64,000 nucleotides of DNA from VRUE01 sp963708115. Its GTDB lineage: Bacteria > Actinomycetota > Thermoleophilia > Solirubrobacterales > 70-9. The translations under genes and the position numbers were made by a program. Positions 51,580 to 61,163 of the stretch are shown here, piece by piece; the first letter of the stretch is position 1, and each line of letters starts with the position of its first letter. Where the stretch lies: NCBI GenBank assembly GCA_963708115.1, contig CAVPRX010000002.1, positions 496,001 to 560,000 of the forward strand. The letters run 5' to 3'. Under the pieces are notes generated by a model. That model saw only the letters and a list, made by a program, of their open reading frames with translations, was not told where the DNA came from and ran no database searches.

Positions 51580-52160
51580 GGGGTCTCCTCGGCGGGATTT
51601 GGCGCTGAAATGGAGCTGGGGAAGGCGTCGCCGAGCCGAGCCCGGGCGCGGGCCAGGCGCGAGCGCACGGTGCCGATCGGGACGCCGAGGGCCGCCGCGG
51701 TCTCCTCGTAGCTCAACTCGCCCCAGGCGACGAGGCCGAGCACGTCGCGCTCCCGCCGGGGCAGGGCGCGGATCTCGGCGCCCGCCTCGCGCAGCTGGGT
51801 TACGGCGTCGAGGCGAGCGATCGCGTCGACTTCGAGATCGAGAGGCGCGCTTGTCGCCGCACCCCGGAGCCGGTCGAGCGCGTCGCGGTGCCGCCGTCGC
51901 GCACGCCACTGCTGGCGGACCACGTTGGTCGCGATGCCCAGCAGCAACGGAACCGCGCTGTCGGTAGCTGGGGAGAGCCGCTCCCGCTGCCGCCACGCTT
52001 CGAGGAAGACGGTCGCGGTTGCGTCCTCGGCGAGTTGAAGGTCAGCGGTCCGCCACAGGCAGAAGGACTGGACCGAGCGGGCGTGCCGCTCGTAGAGCTC
52101 GCCGAACGCATCCGCGTCCCCGCGGCGGGCTCGTTCCCAAAGCACCGAATCGCTCGTCAT
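51576..52160 (-). CDS. ECF RNA polymerase sigma factor
   Basis: 194 residues. Sigma region 2 is FGELYERHARSVQSFCLWRTADLQLAEDATATVF and region 4 is PRRERDVLGLVAWGELSYEETAAALGVPIGTVRSRLARARARL, both split here across the stated residues 18-50 and 130-170. There is no clear extra C-terminal domain. It probably controls its own operon with the membrane-anchored partner downstream. Start ATG at 52160. Confidence 0.87.
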   Translation of the reverse strand: MTSDSVLWERARRGDADAFGELYERHARSVQSFCLWRTADLQLAEDATATVFLEAWRQRERLSPATDSAVPLLLGIATNVVRQQWRARRRHRDALDRLRGAATSAPLDLEVDAIARLDAVTQLREAGAEIRALPRRERDVLGLVAWGELSYEETAAALGVPIGTVRSRLARARARLGDAFPSSISAPNPAEETP

Positions 52161-52260
52161 CGGTACAAGATGACCGCAGCCCCAGAACGAGTTCCCGGAT
52201 CCGCCGAGACTTACCCCGCGAATCCCGAGGCGGCCGTCTCCGTCCGGGCGCGTGCCGGGC

Positions 52261-52710
52261 TCAGACCCGCTCGGCGCGCCGCTTGGTGGCGTCGAGAAGG
52301 CGGCGGGTGACGAGGACATGCCCGCGGGTGCCGATGACGAGGGCGCGGTAGACCGACCCCTTGAGCTGCGGGAAGTCGGCTCTGGTCTCGGCGCGCAGGC
52401 GGGTGCGGCCCGCATCCAGCCGATCGAGCCGGAAGATCAGCGCGTAGTTGGAGAAGCGGTGACTGCCGGCGAGCGCCAGCTCGCGCGCCGGCTCGGCCAG
52501 CTCGACGTGAAAGCCGGGGAGGCCGGAGCCGGTGGCCAGGGGACGGGGGCCACTGGAATCGACGTCGGCGCAACCGAGCAGGCCGGCGATGCGTCCCGTC
52601 CGGCTCGAGCCAAACGATCCCTCGACGACCCGCAGCAAGGCCTCCCAGGTGGCCTCGGTGCCGGCTGCGACCTCGGTCGCGTGCTCGTCGATGTGGGGGA
52701 GGGGCTCCAC
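52261..52710 (-). CDS. SRPBCC/DUF2867-like small protein
   Basis: 149 residues. The middle and end show LPGFHVELAEPARELALAGS, HRFSNYALIFRLDRLDAGRT, TRADFPQLKG and VIGTRGHVLVTRRLLDATKRR, a pattern of START-like (SRPBCC) proteins with a long C-terminal helix that binds lipophilic ligands. No metal or catalytic residues are evident. It may be in one transcription unit with the MFS gene 45 bp upstream. Confidence 0.65.
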   Translation of the reverse strand: MEPLPHIDEHATEVAAGTEATWEALLRVVEGSFGSSRTGRIAGLLGCADVDSSGPRPLATGSGLPGFHVELAEPARELALAGSHRFSNYALIFRLDRLDAGRTRLRAETRADFPQLKGSVYRALVIGTRGHVLVTRRLLDATKRRAERV

Positions 52711-52755
52711 CGGCCAAGCGTATTCCGCGCGACCGGGCCGGTGGAGCGTCCGTGT

Positions 52756-54326
52756 CTACGCCTGTGCCGCCTCGAAGGCCGGCTCACCGCTCGGCGGGGC
52801 CGGCTCCTCGAAGGCCTCTTCGCGTTCGATCTCGTGCTCGCGCACCAGCAGCAAGGCCAAAGCGGCGCCGAGGATCGAGAGCAGCGCGCCTAGCAGGAGG
52901 ATCTCGTTCATGCCCGCCAGGAAGCCTTCGCGGGTGGCATGGGCGACGGTGCCGCGAGCGCCCTCGGGCACGGCTTCGAGCGCGCGGCCGAGGTTGCCCG
53001 ACGAGGCGGCTTCGATCAGCTGGCGCGGACGGTCGCCTTCGGCGGCCGGCGTGCCCGCCGCGAGCTCGCTGACCCGTTCGGCGCCGCGGCCGAGGAAGAG
53101 TGCCCCCCAGGCGGCGATCCCGACGGCGATCCCAACCTGGCGGAAGGTGTCGTTGATCCCCGATGCCATGCCACTCTGCTCTTTCGGCACCACGCTGAGC
53201 GCGACGTCGGCGATCACCGGGTTGAGCAGGCCGACGCCGAGGCCGGAGACGATGAAGCCGAGCAGCAGCGCCGTCCACTCCGGTCCGCGTCGCAGCCCGC
53301 CCATCAGCAGCAGCCCTCCGCCGGTCATGGCCAGCCCGCCGGCGAGGATGAGCCGCGCCTGCAGGCGGCTCAGCAGCGCCCCCGCCACCGGTGCCGCGAT
53401 GAAGCTGGCGATCGTGATCGGCAGGTAGCGCAGGCCGGCCTCGAAGGGCGAGTAGCCGAGGTAGTTCTGCAGGTACAGCGTCAGGTAGAGGAAGAGCGCG
53501 AACATCGAGCCCGAGACCGCGAAGGCGGCGAGCTGCACGCCGGCGAACGCCGGGCGGCTGGAAGAAGTGCAGCGGCAGCATCGGCTCGGGGACGCGCCGC
53601 TCGACCGCGATGAAGGCGGCGAGCAGCACCGCGGCGCCGGCGAAGAGGCCGAGAGATCAAGCTGCTGCCCCAGCCCTCCTCGTTGCCGCGCACCAGGCCA
53701 GCACGAGCAGGAAGAGCGCCGAGCTGAAGGTGGCCAGGCCGGCCCAGTCGATCCGGGTCGCGTTGGGGTCGCGCGACTCGCGCAGCTTGGTGAAGGTGAG
53801 CGCGATCGCCGCGATGCCGATCGGCACGTTGAGCAGGAAGACGGACTGCCAGCCGAACCCGTCGGTGAGCGCGCCGCCGACCAGCGGGCCGATCGCGACG
53901 GCGACGCCGATCGTCGCCCCGTAGGTCGCCATCGCGGTCGCCCGATCCTTGCCGGCCGCGAACTCCTGCGCGATCAGCGCGAGCGAGACGGCGAACATCA
54001 TCGCGCCGCCGACTCCCTGGAGGGCGCGGGCGATGTTCAGCATCGTCGCGCCGGTCGCCAGGCCGGCCAGCAGCGAGGCGAGCGAGAAGATCCCCAGGCC
54101 GATGCCGAAGAGGCGCCGGCGGCCGAGCCGGTCCGCCAGCGAGCCGGCGGTCAGGACGAGCGCGGCGAGCGAGAGGGTGTAGGCGTCGATCACCCACTGC
54201 AGGTCGCTGAAGCTCGCGTCCAGGTCCTCCTGGATCGCCGGAAGCGCCGTGTTGACGACGGTGATGTCGAGCAGCAGCATGAAGGTCGCCACCAGACCGT
54301 TAACAAGTCCACCACTTGCGGGCCAT
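52756..54326 (-). pseudogene. DHA2-type MFS exporter, interrupted by several frameshifts
   Basis: Clearly one drug-exporter gene read in pieces. An ATG at 54326 gives MARKWWT, followed by two shifts before ATFMLLLDITVVNTALPAIQ. The next piece carries DRLGRRRLFGIGLGIF, ALQGVGGAMMFAVSLALIAQ and GPLVGGALTDGFGW. Between about 53690 and 53550 three more shifts separate LFLLVLA, VRGNEEGWGSSLIS, LLAAFIAVERRVPEPMLPLH and VQLAAFAVSGSMFALFLYLT. The remainder to 52756 is intact (14-helix end, GMASGINDTFRQVGIAVGIA). At least one break is an extra C at CCG. Function is proton-driven export; substrate unknown. The breaks may be sequencing error rather than decay. Confidence 0.7.
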
Positions 54327-54356
54327 TTGAAATCCCCCGATGTCGGCGTAAAATTC

Positions 54357-54407
54357 GTCAGGTAAGCCTTGTCAGGGACCTTAACATATTGTCAGGGCAC
54401 CTTACAA
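54357..54407. promoter_or_regulatory. Operator region between MFS and MarR genes
   Basis: Two related imperfect palindromes, TTGTCAGGGACCTTAACA (54369-54386) and TTGTCAGGGCACCTTACAA (54389-54407), with a partial third copy GTCAGGTAAG at 54357. Spacing of 20 bp places the two on the same helix face. Their position between divergent genes for an exporter and a MarR regulator fits MarR operators. Confidence 0.6.
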
Positions 54408-54442
54408 AATTAATCCGACCAGAATCGCGAGAGGAATCACAG

Positions 54443-54893
54443 ATGAGCTGATTCCCCGACCACCACCTGGCTGCCGTTGCCGCCGCTGCTCGAGGACGCC
54501 AAGTCGGCCGGCTTCAATGAGCTGCACCGGCGCCTCGCCGAGCATGGCTACGGCGACATCCGCCAGGGCCACGGCTGCGTCTTCCTTTACGTCGAGCGCG
54601 AGGGCGTGCGGCTCGACCGATCCTCGCCGAGCTGGCCGGCCACAGCAAGCAGGCGGTGGGCGAGTTCGTCGACGACCTGGAAGCGATGGGCTACGTCGAG
54701 CGGGTGCCCGACCCCGCCGACGGCCGCGCCAAGATCGATCCGCCTGACCCGGCGGGGCATCGAGGCCAAGGAGACGGCGCTGGGGATCTTCGCCGAGATC
54801 GAGCGCGAGTGGGCCGACCAGGTCGGCGAGGAGCGGGTGGCGGCGCTGCGCGACGCGCTCGAGCGGCTCTCCGAGCTGGAACGACTCGCTTAG
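54443..54893 (+). pseudogene. MarR-family regulator, interrupted by frameshifts
   Basis: The expected protein (about 149 residues) is split by three shifts. The ATG at 54443 gives MS then stops unless an extra T is removed, after which DSPTTTWLPLPPLLEDAKSAG reads on. A missing base near 54618 then an extra C near 54738 lead to LAELAGHSKQAVGEFVDDLE, YVERVPDPADGRAKI and RLTRRGIEAKETALGIFAEI, a complete MarR winged helix. The C-terminal helices end at TAG 54891. It most likely controls the divergent MFS gene through the operators at 54357-54407. Confidence 0.7.
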
Positions 54894-55400
54894 GGGCGCC
54901 GCAGCGCCTGCGCGATGCGGCGTCTTCAGGTTGAGCGCGGCCAGCATCGCTCGCTCCGGCAGCGACCCGGTCGGCGGTAGGGCGCCGAGCTGCTGTGCCA
55001 TCTGGGCGCCGTTCAGGTAGGCGTCGTTGCGGTGGATCTTGCCGTCGCGGATCCTCAGCACGTCGCAGCCGGTCAGGTCGACCCTGGCGCCGGTCGGGTC
55101 CATGCCTTCGAACCTGGCCTCGCCGTTGAAGGTCCCGCTTGCATGCCAGCGCACCGCCGCCAGGTCGCCCTCGGCGACGACGTCGAGGATCTCGAAGCGG
55201 AAGTCCGGGAAGGCCGCGAAGAGGTTGGCGAACCACGCCCGGTAGCTGTGCGGCACGGTCAGCTCGACCAAGCCATGGATCTCACCGGTGCCGCCGACCT
55301 CGTAGAAATCGGTCATCGCGTCCAGGTCACGCGCGGCGACGGCTTCGAAATAGGCCCGGGCGATCGAGCCCGTCTCGGCCGGGTGCTCCGTCGTCGGCAT
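54890..55400 (-). CDS. SnoaL-like (polyketide-cyclase fold) protein, probable frameshift at the end
   Basis: About 170 residues. NTF2-like fold shown by ARAYFEAVAARDLDAMTDFY, YRAWFANLFAAFPDFRFEIL, AVRWHASGTFNGEARFEGMD and VLRIRDGKIHRNDAYLNG. His and Asp of these motifs are the usual active-site positions of SnoaL cyclases, but many relatives are only hydrolases or ligand binders. The frame runs past its natural end; deleting one C (GACGCCGCATC to GACGCGCATC) gives NLKTRIAQALRRP and a TAA at 54890-54892, overlapping the MarR stop codon on the other strand. Start ATG 55400. Confidence 0.7.
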
Positions 55401-55442
55401 TGCAACAGGGTAAGCGGTGACGGCGGTTGGAGCGGCGCCGTC

Positions 55443-55606
55443 AGGAGGGTCTAGCGAAACTCGCGTATGCGGCTGGCGAGCGCCGGACCAAGCGGGGCAA
55501 GGACGCAGGGAGGCCGAATAGCAGCGCTATTTGGCCGACTGAGGACGCCGCACCGCGCCGTGTCCGCCGCCGCCAGACGCGTGCGGGAGTTTCGCTAGAC
55601 CCTCCT
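55443..55606. repeat. 164-bp fold-back (long inverted repeat) element 2
   Basis: Terminal 20-bp perfect inverted repeats: AGGAGGGTCTAGCGAAACTC at 55443-55462 and its complement at 55587-55606. The arms stay partly paired down to a centre AATAGC-AGC-GCTATT at 55517-55531. The interior includes GGCAAGGACGCAGG and GCGGCGTCCTC-like blocks shared with the element at 18999-19166. Its right tip overlaps the TAG stop of the PQQ-propeller gene (on the other strand). The element is the only content of the region between that gene and the SnoaL gene. Confidence 0.75.
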
Positions 55607-57156
55607 AGCCGCCGAGCTGGTAGGCGACGATCTGCGGCGTCTGGCCTTCGGCCGGCGGCGAGGCCGGCCGGGGCGATCATCATGTCGCCCGCGACGGTCA
55701 CGCCGGCGTTGGTGCCGGACGGGAGGGTTGCCTGCCAGGCGACCCTGCCGGAGTTCGGTGTCGAAGGCCTGCACGTTGCCGTCGGAGGTGGTCGCGAAGA
55801 CGAGATCGTTGGCGACGGTGGTGAAGCCGAAGGCCGCGGCGGTGGGGAATTCGTGCTTCCATTTCAGCGCGCCGGTCTTGACGTCGAGGGCGACGAGTTC
55901 GCCGCTCAGTGGGCCCGGTTCCTGCCGTTCGGTCTGGGTGACGACTTCGAGCGGGGCGTTGACAACCGGCACGAAGACGGTCTTCCCGTCGGTGGCCATC
56001 GGCGCGATCACGCCGCCGAGCGAGCCGGGGTAGACGAGCGTACGGCGGCTTCAGCTTCGACGTTTCGCCGCGCATCGCCAGCAGGCCGTCGTCGTCGTGG
56101 CCGTTGTGTTTGCCGACGGCTTTCTTCCAGACCGGCTTGCCGGTCTTGGCGTCGAGGGCGAGCGACGATGCCGGACTTGCCGGCGCCGAGGACGAGTTCC
56201 TTGCCGCCCGCCTTGACCAGGATCGGCGGGTTCTGGAAGTCCCAGTCATAGAGGGCGTGGGGGGTGACCTGGTAGTACCACTCGAGCTTGCCGGTCTTTG
56301 CATTTAGCTTGACCAGCGCATCGGAGTACAGATTCGGCCCGGGTCGACTGGATCCCCACTCTTCTGATTCCGGTGCCCGGGAAGGGTGCCGGGTTGCCGA
56401 CGCCGAGGTACATCGAGCCCGTGTCCGTCGAACGCCGGCGTGTACCAGAGGCCGCCGCCGGAGTTGACGTCGGGCTTCCCCCAGAGGCTCTTTGGCACGG
56501 TGTCGAAGTGCCACAGTTTCTTGCCGGTTTTCCCGTCCAGCGCCCAGACGATTCCCACCCCGCCGGGGCCGTAGAATTCGCCCACGTTGACCGGCACCGT
56601 CGAGACGTAGACGATGCCATCGTGGTAGCCGGGGGCCATGTCGATGCCCTCTTGTTCGTTGCGGATCAGCGGCACCGACCAAACCTGTTTGCCGGTTTCC
56701 TGGTCGAGCGCGAAGGCGGAGGTGGGGGTCGCCCCGTAGACCATTCCGCCCTGGACGACGACCCCGTTTGGCCCGTGATCGGGCAATTCATATTTTTTGC
56801 TCCAGAGCACGTCGCCGCTGCTCGCTTCGATCGCCTGCACGTTGGAGGCCAGGTCCTGCGAGTAGAGGACGCCTTTGCTGAGGATCGGTGAGGAGGCGTA
56901 GCTGCCGAAGGCGCTTTCGGCTTCGATCGGGTTCGTCCAGGCGATTTCGAGTTCGTTGACCGTGGAGGATTTGATCGGCCCACCGGCATTGCGCGTGTTG
57001 GCGAGCGTCGCCGTTGGGGTAGCCCGTGCCGTCGTAGCTCACGTCTTCGCCCGAGGCGGAGCTCCCGCAGCCCGCCACCAGCGCCGCCGCTGCGAGCATG
57101 GCGACCAGAGCCGCCACAACCCCGCCGTACCCCCGCCCGCCGGTTCCAACCATCAT
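55605..57156 (-). pseudogene. Secreted PQQ-type beta-propeller lipoprotein, interrupted by about seven frameshifts
   Basis: A quinoprotein-alcohol-dehydrogenase-like propeller of about 515 residues. A signal peptide with lipobox (AAALVAGCGSS) starts at 57156. Fragments in different frames follow: VQAIEASSGDVLWSKKYELP, FALDQETGKQVWSVPLI, WALDGKTGKKLWHFDTVP, YLGVGNPAPFPGT, NAKTGKLEWYYQVTPH, ALDAKTGKPVWKKAVG and FDTE at the end, which are the W-motif blades of PQQ enzymes. The catalytic Ca/PQQ residues cannot be confirmed. The breaks near 57010, 55752 and 55668 each fit one extra base at a CG step. A 31-bp AT-rich gap separates it from the operon upstream. Confidence 0.7.
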
Positions 57157-57187
57157 CGCGCGACCCTATTGGATAGATAAAATTCTG

Positions 57188-58518
57188 TCAAGTATTTATA
57201 GAAATGTGAGGGATTACAGACGACGGCTTCCGGTCGTCGAGCAGCGGCTGCAGCACCCGGTTGGCCAGCAGGCCCAGGGCGCCGAGGTTGGCGAAGCCCG
57301 GGCCCTGGCTCAGCCCGGCCAATCCGGGGATCTGTAGCCGCGGCTGCATGCCGCGCAGCTCGAGGTGGCGGCCGATCGGCACCTCGGTCCCCGCCGGGGT
57401 TCCCCAGATCTGCCCCACCCGGCTCTCGATCTCGGCTCGGGTCTCGGGCGTGAAGAGGCCGCTGAGCTGGGCCAGCAGGTCGAAGCCGGTGCAGTTGACG
57501 ACGTAGTCGTGCTCGGGCCCGGCGACGCCCTCGGGCGACTCGTGACGGAGGCGCACGCCGTCGCCGCCGCGCGCGGCGGCGACGTCGGTGATGCGGCCGG
57601 TGACGAAGCGGCAGCGATCGTCGTAGGCGATCGCTGCCAGGCTCGGCGGGTCGAAGACGCCGCGGTCGGAGTGCTTGACGAAGTCGCGCCGCGTCGTCTG
57701 GTCGAGCGCCGCTCCATTCGACCTCGTCGGGGTTGGAGAAGACGCGGTTCTCGAGGAAGCTCTCGCCGCGGCTCATCGGCAGCATCGGCGTGTAGACGGT
57801 GAAGCGGGAGCGGGGGCGGAAGCCGCGCAGGAACATCATGCAGCTCAGCGCGCTCTCGCCGCCGCCGACGATCGCCACGTCGCAGGCGCTCTCCTCCGGC
57901 AGCTGCGCGAACTCCTCGCGCCTGCTGTCGCAGTGGAAGACCCGCGAGGCGATGTCCGGCTCGTGCGGGAACGCGCGGTGGACGCCGGGGCCGGTCAGGA
58001 CCAGCGCCGCGGCGGTGTGGCGCGAGCTCCCGGCCGCCTCCTCGACCTCGACCGCCCAGCGCGCGCCGTCCTCCAGCGAGACCCGGGTCACCCGGCCCTC
58101 GACGTGGCTGACGCCCTCGGTCGCTCGCGAGAGGACCCAGGTCAGGTACTCGCCGTAGTCGCGATGGCGCACCTGACGGCGAGCCGGCGTCGATCCAGCG
58201 CGCGTAGCGGCGTCGGGCGACCATGTAGCGCTGCCAGGAGAACCGCATCGCCTGCTCGTCGATCGCCTCGCCCGCCTCGCCGAACTCGCGGAAGCTCTGG
58301 TAGGGGAAGCCGACGTCCTTGATCGGCGTCACCGCCAGCGGCTCCTCGCCCGAGGTCATCCCGTTGCGCCCCTTCCAGGACGCGGCGACCTCGGTCCCCT
58401 CGACGATCTTCAGCGAGACCGGCCCGAGGCCGAGCGAGTTGAAGGCGTGGACCTTGGTCGCGATGCCGGCGGCCTTGGCGCCGGCGCCGACTACGAGTAG
58501 ATCGGACTCGGCTGCCAT
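57188..58518 (-). pseudogene. FAD-dependent N-hydroxylating monooxygenase (SidA/lysine-ornithine type), frameshifted
   Basis: About 443 residues when repaired. The N-terminal FAD motif is LLVVGAGAKAAGIATKV, then AASWKGRNGMTSGEEPLAVT, and SCDVAIVGGGESALSCMMFLR is the NADPH motif; the end is PGFANLGALGLLANRVLQPL. This is the pattern of siderophore-type amino acid N-monooxygenases (IucD/MbtG/NbtG). Two shifts break it: near 58180 (extra C in TCGCCGTCAGG; then VRHRDYGEYLTW continues) and near 57708 (a missing base, before LDQTTRRDFVKHSDRG). It starts 28 bp inside the P450 end. In this operon it probably hydroxylates an amine of the product. Confidence 0.7.
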
Positions 58519-59881
58519 GGCTCGGCCGGGCTGGGGACGGGTACGGGCGTGCGCGGCTCGGCGATGACGCGGCCGCGCTTGTCGGGGCTGAAGGAGATCG
58601 CGCTCCGCCGTGCCCGCTCGGAGTCTGAGTCTGCGGGGCGCAGCTCGACCTCGCTCAGCACGGTGCGCAGCACCCGCTTCATCTCCAGTTCGGCGTAGCT
58701 GGCGGCGAGGCAGCGCCGCGTGCCGCCGCCGAAGGGGATCCAGGTGTAGGTGCCGGGTGGCTTGTCGAGGAAGCGCTCGGGCAGGAAGTGGCGCGGGTTG
58801 GGGTAGATCTCCTCGTTGCGGTGGATCAGGTAGACGCAGGGGGCGACGACGGTGCCGGCGGGAAGTGCGTATCCGCCCAGCTCCATCGGCTCCAGCAGGC
58901 GGCGGACCACGACCGGCACCGGCGGGCAGAGGCGCAGCGTCTCTTGCACCACGGCGTCCATATAAGTGGTCTCCTCGCCGGCGACGACCTCTGCCTGCAA
59001 CCGTCGCCAGCTTCTCTGGGTGGCGCAGCAGCCGCTCGAACACCCAGGCCAGCGAGGAGGAGGTCGGTCCGTCGGTGAGCAGCGTCATCAGTTCGTCGCG
59101 CAGTTCCTCCTCGCCCAGTATCGAGCCGTCTTCGTAGCGGGCCTCGATCAGGATCGAGACGATGTCCTGCGGGCCGTTCTCGCCCGCGCGCCGCCGCCGG
59201 TCGACCTCCTCCAGCAGGGCTGCTTCGACGGGCGCCATCGCCGCCCTGAATCCACCGCTGCGGGCGAGCCAGCGAGGGCCCAGCGCCGCCGCCATGCTCA
59301 GCCGCCGCGGTTCGTTGAGCGCCGCGGTCAGCTCATGCAGCAAGCGTGCGCAATCGGCCGAGCCGGCCCTCGCGGTCGGGACCGAAGACCGAGCGCATGA
59401 TCACCTCCTGGGTGATCGCCTGCATGTGCGGCCAGAGCTCGAAGGGCTCGCCGGACGGCCAGCTCCGCACCCGGCTGCGCGTCACCTCGGCCATCATCTC
59501 GGCGTCGGCCCCCATCCGCTTGCCGTGGAAGGGCGGCAGCATCAGGCGCCGCCGGGTCATGTGTCCCGGTTCCTCCAGCAGCATCACCGAGCGCGGGCCC
59601 AGCACCGGCAGCAGCAGCGGGTTGGCGAGGGCGACGCCGAGGCTGCCCGCCGGAGCGGTGAAGACCCGTTTGACGTCCTCGGGGTTGCAGAGGAAGACCC
59701 ACGTGCCCGAGTGCAGGATGCGCAGGGTGAAGGTGTCGCCGTAGCGCTCCTGGCAGCGCTTCATGAGCGGGTAGGGCCGCCGCGCCCAGCCGACCGCTTG
59801 TAAGGCGCTGGGCATCCGCGGACCCGGGGGCAGCCCCGCGCCGCCCCCGGTCCTGCGGATGTCTCTCCCATCTCCCTTCAT
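58491..59881 (-). pseudogene. Cytochrome P450, frameshifted
   Basis: About 463 residues when repaired. N-terminal LPPGPRMPSALQAVGWARRPYPLMK, then RRLMLPPFHGKRMGADAEMM, LMTLLTDGPTSSSLAWVFER (oxygen-binding helix), the ExxR in QETLRLCPPVPVV, the PERF motif and the haem loop FGGGTRRCLAASYAE with the Cys ligand. Two shifts (near 59342, CTTGCTGCATGAG for CTGCTGCATGAG, and near 59005, ACGGTTG for ACGTTG) split it into three frames. ATG 59881 overlaps the chorismate mutase stop (ATGA). Sequence style resembles CYP107/CYP110-like tailoring enzymes. Substrate unknown, but context suggests oxidation of an aromatic amino acid product. Confidence 0.8.
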
Positions 59882-60189
59882 GCGTCCCCGCCCTCTGAGG
59901 AAGTCTCGAGTGCCGCCATCAGCTCGTCCTCCTCCTTGCAGGTGGCGGCGATCAGCAGCTCGAAGAGGTCGCCGGTGAACTCCGCCGGGAGGTTCGCCTC
60001 ATCGCCCCGCGCCAGGTAGCGCTCGCGCACCGCGGTCACCCGGTGCGGCTGCATCATCGGGATGTCGTGGGCGAGCTTGTAGCGGGCGATGTCCCGACAG
60101 ACCTCGAAGCGCTCGCCGAGCAGGCGGGCGATCTCGTCGTCGAGCCCGTCGAGGCGCCGGCGGTACGGATCCAGCCCGTTCTGGCTCAT
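59878..60189 (-). CDS. AroQ-type chorismate mutase, possibly 4-amino-4-deoxychorismate mutase
   Basis: 103 residues with only the AroQ domain: YRRRLDGLDDEIARLLGERF, RDIARYKLAHDIPMMQPHRV and helix ending LIAATCKEEDE. Arg and Lys of these helices are the usual substrate-binding set. A lone small mutase next to a PabA-PabB fusion is what is found in PapA/PapB pairs of pristinamycin and chloramphenicol biosynthesis, where it converts 4-amino-4-deoxychorismate. Start ATG 60189 overlaps the upstream stop. Prephenate formation for phenylalanine is the alternative. Confidence 0.8.
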   Translation of the reverse strand: MSQNGLDPYRRRLDGLDDEIARLLGERFEVCRDIARYKLAHDIPMMQPHRVTAVRERYLARGDEANLPAEFTGDLFELLIAATCKEEDELMAALETSSEGGDA

Positions 60190-61163
60190 GCCGCCAGGAC
60201 CTCCTCGACCGGCTCGTCGAGCAGCCCGGCCGCGAAGGCATAGCTGCAGGCGGCGAGGGACTGCAGGGCGTAGCCGCCCTCCTGGACGATGCAGACCGGC
60301 CGCCCCGAGGCCGCCAGCAGGCGGCCGATCTGGGCGAAGATCGTCGGCGAGAAGCCCCAGCTTCCGTGCGGGTCGCCCTCGACGGTGTCGTAACCGAGCG
60401 AGACGACAAGGGCCGCGGAGGTCTCGGCGAGCGAGTCGATCGAGCGAGCGACCGCGTCCAGGTAGGTCGCCGCGTTGGGGCTGCCGGTGAACTCGACCAC
60501 CCGTTCCCGTCCGCTGCTCGGGGTCACCGTCTGAGCCGCGACGTTGGTCACCGGCCAGGCGTGCAGCGAGTGCAGGCTGGCGCCGTCCATCTTGGCGACG
60601 ATCGCCGCGGTGCCGTTCGGGTAATGGAGGTCGAGGTCGAGGATGCCGACCGGTCCCAGGCCGCCCTCGCGCAGGGTCAGCGCCGCCGCCGCAGCCGAGT
60701 TGAGATAGCAGTAGCCGGCGAACCAGTCGGGACCGGCGTGGTGGCCGGGCGGGCGGCAGAGCGCGTAGGAGAAGCGCGCCCCGCCGACCAGACGGGCCGC
60801 CGCGGTGATCGCCGTGCGCACGCCCTCCTGGGCGGCGGCGACGAGCCCGGCGCAGACCGGGATGTCGGGCGGCAGCCCCGGTGCCGCCAGCTCGGGCATC
60901 ACCACCGGCTCCTCGGAGCGGATCTCCCGCAGCGCCTCCAGGTAGTCGTCGTCGTGCAGCTCGGCCAACGTCTGCTCGACCTCGACCGTCGCCGCATCGG
61001 CATCGACGGGCCGCACCCGCGCGTGGCAGACCAGGCCGTTGCGCACCTCGGTCATTCGCCGCCGGTCGTCCATGCCGGGCAGCTTGCGGCCGCCTTCGAG
61101 GATCCAGGGCGCGCCGTTGCGGTGGCCGCCGCGCTGCTCGATCATCAGCAGCTCCTCGCTCAT
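60186..61163 (-). CDS. Histone-deacetylase/acetylpolyamine-amidohydrolase-like enzyme
   Basis: 325 residues of the arginase/deacetylase fold. CRPPGHHAGPDWFAGYCYLN holds the catalytic His pair, GILDLDLHYPNGTAAI the Asp/His zinc ligands, LVVSLGYDTVEGDP another Asp, and IVQEGGYALQSLA the final Gly-Tyr. All zinc residues appear present. Close bacterial relatives remove acetyl groups from amines such as polyamines or biosynthetic intermediates. Both ends overlap neighbouring genes by 4 bp. In a biosynthetic operon with a GNAT, the pair could put on and remove a protecting acetyl group. Confidence 0.82.
   Translation of the reverse strand: MSEELLMIEQRGGHRNGAPWILEGGRKLPGMDDRRRMTEVRNGLVCHARVRPVDADAATVEVEQTLAELHDDDYLEALREIRSEEPVVMPELAAPGLPPDIPVCAGLVAAAQEGVRTAITAAARLVGGARFSYALCRPPGHHAGPDWFAGYCYLNSAAAAALTLREGGLGPVGILDLDLHYPNGTAAIVAKMDGASLHSLHAWPVTNVAAQTVTPSSGRERVVEFTGSPNAATYLDAVARSIDSLAETSAALVVSLGYDTVEGDPHGSWGFSPTIFAQIGRLLAASGRPVCIVQEGGYALQSLAACSYAFAAGLLDEPVEEVLAA

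Noticed and set aside
58491..59343. P450 and monooxygenase read as one 677-codon protein
   Set aside because: The long frame stitches pieces of two genes across frameshifts; each has its own start and family motifs.
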